Shown one piece after another: positions 56,425 to 64,000 of a stretch of 64,000 nt of DNA. Numbering within the stretch: position 1 is the first letter of the stretch; each line of letters starts with the position of its first letter. Below the pieces are notes generated by a model. That model had not been told where the DNA came from. It searched no databases and saw only the letters and a list, made by a program, of their open reading frames with translations. The DNA comes from Macrothele yani (Eukaryota; Arthropoda; Arachnida; Araneae; Macrothelidae): positions 44,596,905 to 44,660,904 of the forward strand of contig CM077010.1 of NCBI GenBank assembly GCA_039090855.1, written 5' to 3'. The position numbers were made by a program, and so were the translations under genes.

Positions 56425-57074
56425 AATATATTAACTTGTAGGTCCTTTAACTTTATGCACCTTGTAGGTCCTTTAACATTATGCACCTTGTAGGTCCTTT
56501 AACTTTATGCACCTTGTAGGTCCTTTAACTTTATGCACCTTGTAGGTCCTTTAATGTAGGTCCTTTAACTTTATGCACCTTGTAAGTCCTTTAATGTAGG
56601 TCCTTTAACTTTATGCACCTTGTGGGTCCTTTAATGCAGGTCCTTTAACTTTATGCTCCTTGTAGGTCCTTTAATGTAGGTCCTTTAATTTTATGCACCT
56701 TGTAGGTCCTTTAATTTTATGCACCTTGTAGGTCCTTTAATGTAGGTCCTTTAACTTTATGCACCTTGTAGGTCCTTTAACTTTATGCCCCTTGTAGGTC
56801 CTTTAATGTAGGTCTTTTAACTTTATGCATCTTGTAGGTCCTTTAACTTTATGCACCTTGTAGGTCCTTTAATGTAGGTCCTTTAACTTTATGCACCTTG
56901 TAGGTCCTTTAATGTAGGTCCTTTAACTTTATGCACCTTCTTGGTCCTTTAATGTAGGTCCTTTAACTTTATGCACCTTCTTGGTCCTTTAATGTAGGTC
57001 CTTTAACTTTATGCACCTTCTTGGTCCTTTAATGTAGGTCCTTTAACTTTATGCACCTTGTAGGTCCTTTAATG
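56425..57074 (+). repeat. Minisatellite of TGTAGGTCCTTTAA units
   Basis: About 640 bp built from a 14-bp core (TGTAGGTCCTTTAA) and a 12-bp partner (CTTTATGCACCT). They combine as 26-bp (core+partner) and 40-bp (core+core+partner) blocks. The 40-bp form dominates towards the right end, where three consecutive blocks share the variant CTTCTTGGTCC, a sign of recent local duplication. Confidence 0.95.
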
Positions 57075-58984
57075 TGAGTAATTTTTGTTCGAAGTATTCA
57101 CACACTTTAATTTTCGCGTGTTTGAGGCATTAACAGTAATTATAATAATGCGCAGTAGGTAATGTATTAACTTTATAAATATTGAAGAAATCAATACAAC
57201 ATGCATGATAAAAAATGAGAAAGGAACACAGAGAGAAGAAAGCTAGCAATTTCAGATTTTGTGTTCTTACCAGAAATTCATGATTTCCGACCAATCCACT
57301 TTTTAATCGATTGCAAAGGCCTTCGTATCGAAGTTGATTTTGCTAACATCGTAACATCGAGTTTATATTTTACGTACCTAAGCAATACATTCCGACAAAA
57401 GCTTAGGAGTATATGCAAATTCACATCGTTTTTTTACCTTACGAAAAAATTTTTTGAAAGCTGATATAATAACTCCTAGTACGTGATCTCCTTTTGTACG
57501 AAAGCTGAAATATCGGATATCGCTAAAGTATATTTCATTTAATACTTTCTGTAAATGTCAGTTTCAGATAAGAACAAATTAACGGCTTTTCTGGAAGAAT
57601 AAATACGAGTCTTAAAAATACTCTGTTATCCCACCTACTAATTAGCCTAGTATCATTGAAAAGAAAAACTGCTCTGGGAAAACAGATCTTACTATCCAGC
57701 TTCCCACAACAGTGCCTAAAATAGAAGTAGGGACGCTCTTACATATACTGTATGAGATAAATGTTTATAATTCAAGCTCTGGTAAAAAAAAAAAAAAAAA
57801 TTAACGGTGAGTGGTGCCACAGATATTTACTGAAGTGCATAGCCTCTGATCGTATACTTAGGGAAAATTCGCAATATGAGTTTGAAATTGTTCCACGAAT
57901 GTCGTATTAACATCAGGATGTTTCAAAACAATTATTTTTGGTCTTTTATTCATCGTGATTTAAAGCCCTTTCGTGGGAACAATTATTTTGAGTAAATAAT
58001 CCCACATTCGCGCATATTTGGTGTACTATTCTGAAGTTTGGCAAAATGTCAGAATATTAACCTTAAAACTTCTTGATTCTGTGCCAAAAACAGCAACCTC
58101 GCATTGAAATCTCGGCAGACACTGGCTCTCTTGAATCCTTTCCCCACGGACAGGACGTGACAGTCCTGGTTATTTTTCGCGGCGCTTACATTGGTGATAT
58201 GTTAACAAAGTGATGAATTATCGATACCTGTCAGTCAATATTCCAACTACTACGATCTCTTACCGCCCTGCAAAGAATATGTTTACTTAGCACCCATCAA
58301 GCCTCCAGCTGACAAAATGCCTCAGCAACCTCTTCGAAGAGTCATTTATTCACTTTGTTTCGGGCTTTAGTGACCCACTGAGCGTCTGAAGACAGTCTCC
58401 GTACATAATTTGGAGGTATTGGTTCCGGTAAAAACTACAGGTCGGAGAACGAGGACAATACCTCATCTGGGTCTTGAAGGCAGGTGCGACTCGATCGACT
58501 GGCGGGAAACCCACGTCTCTGGCTACTCTTCCATCGCGGCAACCAGGTTTGTTTACTGGGAACATGACTACAAACATCCGGTTATTTAAATACCGTAATA
58601 TACTCGCGGATGAGCCCTTTCCGGTAAAAACTGACAGCCCTATTTCAACATCTAATAACTGGTAAATGACCGTGATGTAAGACTATCTTACATTTCGAAA
58701 AAATGGTATTGAAATATAACTATACAAATTTATAACACTGTATTTTGAAAATCTTCAAAACCGACTACCTATTCGAATTTCTTAATAGTTCATGTACGTC
58801 CATTATCGTTAAAGTTGCGTCATCAATATTAACATCGTCGTCGGCAGAGTCGTCGTGTCTGTTTTCTTTACGTGAATCATAAACCAAATCATCCGCATAC
58901 ATGCAGTATTTTTTGAAAGGATCACCACTTTGCATCTCCGTAACAACAACACCATGGGCAATCGTAAAACAAGTTAGTAAAATC
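57075..58984. other. Unassigned stretch of about 1.9 kb
   Basis: AT-rich; a poly-A run at about 57785-57800. No gene or known repeat recognised. Confidence 0.4.
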
Positions 58985-59700
58985 ATGAAATGCATTGATT
59001 GAGATACGCTTTCCAACATACCAGAAATAATTACTCAAATTACTACTCAAGTAATGAGGATAATGGCTGTGGAATGTATCTCGCTCCTGCACCCTGACCT
59101 TTGACCCCATTTCAATGATATTAAACAGAATCGGTTTGGTATATCTGCGAGACAACATACTAAAGTTTTGTCGCAACAGAAGCACTCATGAGAAGAATCG
59201 CTGTGGAATAAATCTCGCCCCTGTGTTCTGACCTTTGACCCATTTTGCAGATATTCAACAGAACCGGTTCCGTATATATCCGGAAAATCATTCCAAAGTT
59301 TTCTCGCAATAGAAGCATTTTTAGTCAAGTTATGAGGATAATAGCTGTGGAATAAATTTCGCCCCTGTGTTCTGATATTTGACCCCATTTCGATGATATT
59401 CAACAGAACCGGTTCAGTGTACTTCCGGAACAACATGATAAAGTTTTGTCGCAAACTGAAGCATTTTTACGTAAGTTATGATGCATAAGGCAATGGAATG
59501 GATCCCGCTCCTATGTCCTGACCTTTGAACCCATTTCGCACATTTTCAATGAGGGTTCGTCCCCAGGTAGTCCTCTAGCACATACTAAAATTCCATTGAA
59601 ATCGAGTCATTTTTACGCAAGTTATCGTGCCGACGGACGGACAGACAGGCAAACAAAGCTGGAGCATATACGCTTCTTCAACCTACGGTTGGAAAGCGTA
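58985..59700 (-). repeat. Dispersed repeat, four ~130-bp tandem units, with GTCC run
   Basis: Reverse complement of the family at 51000-51425. Units are marked by 'TGACCTTTGACCCCATTT', 'ATATTCAACAGAACCGGTTC' and 'AAAGTTTTGTCGCAA'. It ends with GACGGACGGACAGACAGGC and 'CAAAGCTGGAGCATATACGC'. No coding function is evident. Confidence 0.85.
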
Positions 59701-61084
59701 AACGAGCCACACCCATGCTTCCTGTGGAAACACTTCAGCGCGGACTGTTTCGTTAGGCTGCTCCTCCAGATGTAGGTTGATATGCTCAAATTCCAGCAGG
59801 GAAAGTTATCAGGGTATACTTCCCTTTTTGGGACCAAAAATTCCGCGCTATATCTTTCTAAAGGGATTAAGTGTATCATTCATCATATTAGCGATAACTA
59901 CAATTATAGGACTGCCGGCGGGTTGTATCTAGAAATGTTACGCGGGGTTCAAAAATGTTTCATTATTTATATTTTTAACCCACTAGCGTCAAAGCCGACC
60001 TCTGCTCTTCAGAATTTTTTTTTCTTCTATTTTGGCTAAAAGCCAATATATATATACTCTTTGACGCGTTTCTTATTTAGACCCTCGCGGTACACACACT
60101 CACACAACTACATGTTAGATTTAGAACCGGATGAAATTTAGAAAAAATAATTTTTCTTCGGACTGTGCATTTCGTGATGCATTGAACGGAGCTAGAATTG
60201 CCCTAACACTTCTCTCTGGTATATAAGATAAGACAGTGCCTGCCGAACGTTTCTCACCCCCCTTTCCCCCATCTCTTTAAAATGCTTCAAAAGGGATACT
60301 CTATAATAAGTAACTGGACAATTAAAAGACACACGGTATTGTTGCAATGATAAAACAGGGCTTTATTCCATCCATTATCAGACTTCCGTGAATGCAAGGA
60401 GGAGGAGGATTAAGGAGTTGTATTAACAACCTTCCGAGAGGATGCGGCTCTCTGGACACATGACACTCTTCACGAGACTGGCAATCTTTCCCAAATGATG
60501 TTTTCGTCTTCCATTGTTGAGAACTTCCTCCTGTTAATTAGTTTCCTCCCTTATGACGCAAGGCCGTCTGGTCACGTGACTCCCGGCATCGCTGCCACAT
60601 TTGTCCAGCTAATGCTTTTCTACGTCGCGCAGCAAGCACTCACTATCTGTACTGAAACACAGGTTTCCCCTCACCGCTGCTGCCTTACAGACTATTGGGG
60701 CATGAAAAGTTAAAATCCGGACCTCCTCCACGGGCAAATTGAAGCAGAGATACTGCGATGCAGTGAGTTATTAAATAAAATTCAGAGCTTTAAATTAATG
60801 AAATGCTGAACAGGATGAGAGATGCATGGAATAAAATTTCATTTACGGCCACGAGAGAGAGAAAGAGCCGAAAAGCCGCGGAAGAGATTCCATCGTTCTA
60901 TAACACATAAACATTACGAATTTTCGAGCCCATTTAAAAAGAGAAAAGAACACCCGCAAGGTGTCGTCATGTCTGTTCATCTGTCTATGGCTACCACATA
61001 TCTGCATCTACCAGTCCGCTTTGAGAAATAGCTTTTGCATCGGACGCTTGAATTGTGAGAACGATAATCAGGACCGTATGGTGG
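59701..61084. other. Unassigned stretch
   Basis: No recognisable gene or repeat. ORFs at 60495-60713 and 60822-61031 lack motifs. Confidence 0.4.
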
Positions 61085-61301
61085 GTTTTTTTTATTGGAG
61101 GTTTAACGACCACTGTGAGCAACTCAATGGGCTATAAGCAGTCGCCCGTCCCCAATTTAGGGTCACTGGTTCCAGGGAAGGGAAAGAGCCAGTGCCGTAA
61201 GACAAACACAACATCCATGCCTCACCGGGATTCGAACCCGGACCCCTTACGGACAAACGATCAGAGGCCATCGCTTAGACCACTGTGCCACCGGGGGCGG
61301 C
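61085..61301 (-). repeat. tRNA-derived SINE, well preserved
   Basis: Close match to the 15538 copy, with intact B box and poly-T head; ATGGTGG lies on both sides as a likely short target duplication. Confidence 0.9.
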
Positions 61302-61401
61302 CATGGTGGTTTTGCAACGCACACCTTCGCGATTAGTAGGAGATAATGCAAAGGTCTTTGAATTAAATCATATTTTACTCCATATAATTTCTATTAAAAA
61401 T

Positions 61402-61560
61402 GCTAGCCGGCCTAGTGGCCCAGTTGTACGAGAAGCTGGTTACTATTCATTCGTTCGAGATGTGTCCAGGTTCGAATCCAAGTGAGATACGGATGGCATG
61501 TTGTCTTATGGCACTGGCTCTCACACTTTTCTGGAACCGGTGGCCCTAATTTTGGGATGA
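61402..61560 (+). repeat. tRNA-derived SINE head running into a satellite
   Basis: tRNA-like head (CTAGTGGCCCAGTTG, GGTTCGAATCC) then 'TGTTGTCTTATGGCACTGGC' and 'CTGGAACCGGTGGCCCTAAT'. From the body phrase CCCTGGAACCAGTGxCCCTAA onward, the sequence turns into the 57-bp array. Confidence 0.85.
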
Positions 61561-62505
61561 GCGACTAAACGAGTCGCGCGCCCTTCCCAGGAACCAGTGG
61601 CATTAAATTTGGGAAAAACGAATGTACGAGTTGCTTGGCTGAACTGTACAAGTATCAACACTTCCGTGGAAGCAGTGGCCCGAAATTCGAAATGAAAGAC
61701 TGTACCAGTCGCTCATCCTTCCCTGGAACCATTGGCCCTAAATTTGGGATGAGCGACAGAACGAGTTGCCCACCCTTTCCTGTAACCAGTGGCTCTAAAT
61801 TTGGGACGAGCGACTGTAAGAGTCCCTCACCCTTCCGTGGAACCGGTGTCTGTGAATTTAAGACAAGGGACTATTCGAGTTGCCCACCCTTCCCTGGAAC
61901 CAGTGGCCCTAACTTTGGGATGAAAGACTGAAAGAGTTGCCCAACTTTCCCTGGAACCAATGGCCCAAAATTTGGGACAAACGAATGTACGAGTCGCTAC
62001 TCTTCCCTGGAAGCAGTGGCCCTAAATTCAGGACGAACAGCTGTACGAGTACCCCACCCTTCCGTGGAACTGGTGTCGGTGAATTTAAGACGAAGGACTA
62101 TACGAGTCGCTCACCCTTCCCTGGAACCAGTAGCCCTAAATTTGGGATGGGCGACTACAGGAGTCTCTCACCCTTCCCTGAAATCAGTGACCCTAAATTT
62201 GGGATGAGCGACTGAAAGAGTTGCCCAGCCTTCCCTGGAACCAGTGGCCCAACGTTTGGGACGAAAGACTTTATGAGTCGCTCGTCTGAACTGTACGAGT
62301 CGCTACCCTTTCCTGGAAGCAGTGGCTTTAAATTCGAGACGAACGACTGTACGAGTCACTACCCTTCCCTGGAAGTAGTGGTCCTAAATTTGGGACCCAA
62401 AATTTGTGACCATCAACCTGAACAACAACCACTCGTATGTACGAATCGTTCACTCTTCCCTGGAATCAGTGGCACAAAATTTAGGACGAGCGACTGTACG
62501 TATAT
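61515..62505 (+). repeat. 57-bp satellite derived from the SINE body
   Basis: About sixteen copies of a 57-bp unit: CCCTTCCCTGGAACCAGTGG, CCCTAAATTTGGGATGAGCG, ACTGTACGAGTCGCTCA. The first ~43 bases match the central body of the SINE family; the last 14 are new. Some units are variants (GGTGTCTGTGAATTTAAGAC) that recur about 237 bp apart, and 'CTGAACTGTAC' recurs about 640 bp apart, so there is higher-order structure. Because 57 is 19 codons, the array keeps long open frames (61635-61931, 62016-62207) encoding PFPGTSGPKFGMSD-type repeats; I regard these as incidental. Confidence 0.9.
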
Positions 62506-63794
62506 AGCGCATTAAGTGTTCACGTTAGTCTTTAGAACTTCAACCAAAAATAAAAATCTGATAAACACAATTCTATTTTGTGTTTCCTTTTACCACGAAC
62601 ACTATTGTTTGTAGCAACGTGAGTCATATTCTGGAGTAAGAAAATAATGTAAAAGTTCAGTTGTGTACCTCGAAAGCTCTGGTAGTTGCGAATTTTTTTT
62701 TATTGTTGAAACTTCTGTTTGGTTAAAACGAAAAACAAGAGAACTCTACGACAAAGCTCTTGCAGATAATGGATAATCGGTGGAAATTGAAAGACGCATC
62801 TGTCAGATTTCTCTTTTAGGGAATCAGGCTCATTTGAATTTGTCGATTCGAATTTTGTGGCCAAATATTAGGTAGTTTTTCCATTAATTAAGGGAGGTGC
62901 CCAGAAGGGAAAAACAACGGTATGCGAGAAAGTTATATTCTTAGAAATATTCCCTCTATATCTGCGTTGTGCCAGAATTATCGCAAGAAATACTTCGAAA
63001 GTAATTGACTTTTAAACATCTACCGTTCGCTCCGACAGTCTTCAAGGGCAATCAATCACTCTCCCAGATGTTTCCCGTAAAAGGCGCTGAAAGAATAAAA
63101 ACAATAATACAAAAAAAAAAAAACCCTACACAAAACGGACGCCTGCTGTTTCACCTAATGTTCTCAACTTCTAATATAACAAATTCCAAAGCCGTGTATA
63201 AGGTTTTCCTTTCATAACAATTTCTAAACGGCATTTCCTGTTGCAGAACTGTTGTAATTTTTCACTCGAATTGGTAGTTAAGTCACTGTTACATGGGATA
63301 CATTTGATGCCCATGAGTTTTACATGTTATTGGTACTTGTAGTTACAGAAGAAATGCCTTATATTTTAGCCAAATAGTCTTTTCTTGCGTAATCCTCCAG
63401 TGTTCAAATATCGAAACGTATAGCGTGGTGAAGAAGTTTTAACAATACAGTTAAAACTGCACGATATTACACAACGTCCGTCCCTCAAATTCTAGCAATC
63501 CTCAGAGACAATGGATGCTTTTAGAGCAGTGTTTTTCAACCTTTTTCTCCTGATGTACCACTTCTCATGTTCGCATTATCTTAAATACCATCAATACCTA
63601 AAATTCCAAAGGTTGTCAGTCCTGCATAATTTTTAAACTCTATTCATGTTTCAAAATCTTATCCATCCTCCTCATCACATAGCCACGCGTACCTTTGGAC
63701 AATTCACGTACCACCAGTTGAAAAACGTTGTTTCAGAGGAAACGTCCCGACAACACACCCATGCATCAAGAAACAAACCTATTTCTTTTTACTG
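62506..63794. other. Unassigned stretch
   Basis: AT-rich, no gene or named repeat recognised. Confidence 0.4.
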
Positions 63795-63868
63795 ATTGGA
63801 GGTTTAACGAACGCCGTGAGCAACTCAATGGGCTATAAGCAGTCGTCCGTTCCTTAATTTAAGGCCAC
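63795..63868 (-). repeat. SINE 3' half, interrupted
   Basis: 'ATTGGAGGTTTAACGAACGC' through 'TTAATTTAAGGCCACTAG', then broken by the next SINE. Confidence 0.8.
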
Positions 63869-64000
63869 TAGGCCGCCCCGGTGGCGCAGTGGTCTAAGGC
63901 GCTGGCCTCTGATCGTTCGTCCGTAAGGGGTCCGGGTTCGAATCCCGGTCAGGCATGGATGTTGTGTTTGTCTTACGGCACTGGCTCTCTCCCTTCCCTG
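63869..64000 (+). repeat. SINE inserted in SINE, continues past the window
   Basis: tRNA-like head GCCCCGGTGGCGCAGTGG, B box GGTTCGAATCC, 'ATGTTGTGTTTGTCTTACGG' and the start of the body, cut by the window end. It lies head-to-head with the broken minus-strand copy. Confidence 0.88.

Noticed and set aside
61635..62215. A repeat protein encoded by the 61.6-62.2 kb open frames
   Set aside because: The frames stay open because the satellite period (57 bp) is divisible by three; there is no signal for expression, and the sequence derives from a SINE body.

Overview
This is a stretch of eukaryotic, almost certainly arthropod, nuclear DNA. The evidence is a dense layer of Tc1/mariner transposons of the types common in insects and chelicerates, RTE-like and L1/Tx1-like LINE fragments, a Penelope-like element with a GIY-YIG nuclease, and a dispersed tRNA-derived SINE. 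Species and order cannot be fixed from the sequence; I lean towards an arthropod with a large, repeat-rich genome. I found no convincing host protein gene, no bacterial-type operon, no rRNA and no CRISPR array. Almost every recognisable coding stretch is a transposase or reverse transcriptase, and nearly all are broken by stops and frameshifts.

Layout. 0-2.8 kb: 3' end of an L1/Tx1-like LINE, then a 5'-truncated mariner. 3.9-6.6 kb: a decayed mariner, then a DD34D element with ~110-bp inverted repeats, split by a young 596-bp miniature LTR element (5795-6390). 8.5-11.3 kb: a mariner and a Tc1-like element side by side on the minus strand. 11.3-15.4 kb: no recognisable genes. 15.4-18.1 kb: Penelope-like element with inverted terminal copies, one holding a SINE and the body holding a nearly intact Tc1 transposon. 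20-30.6 kb: Tc1 relics and a decayed tandem repeat. 30.7-31.4 kb: an inverted pair of tRNA-like units. 33-36 kb: a small DDE transposon and a second miniature LTR element with three LTRs. 37-47 kb: an RTE-like LINE, a hAT-type BED finger, a truncated RTE copy and a second LINE on the minus strand. 47.7-55.3 kb: Tc1 remnants, including an inverted duplication. 55.8-64 kb: minisatellites, SINEs and a satellite that appears to have grown out of a SINE body.

The most interesting object is the miniature LTR element. Two independent insertions (5795-6390, plus strand; 35166-36074, minus strand) have ~164-bp LTRs starting TG, 4-bp target duplications (GTAT; ATCG), a primer-binding site resembling that for tRNA-Lys one base after the 5' LTR, and a purine tract directly before the 3' LTR. 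Each LTR carries a complete tRNA-like domain with A and B boxes. No gag/pol is present, so it would be mobilised in trans. The layout parallels plant Cassandra TRIMs, whose LTRs carry 5S rRNA sequence, but here the pol III module is tRNA-like. The intact copy has no TTTT pol III terminator between its first tRNA-like domain and the end of its 3' LTR, so a full-length pol III transcript is conceivable.

The genes do not work together as a pathway. The window records nested insertions: SINE and Tc1 into Penelope, TRIM into a DD34D transposon, SINE into SINE.
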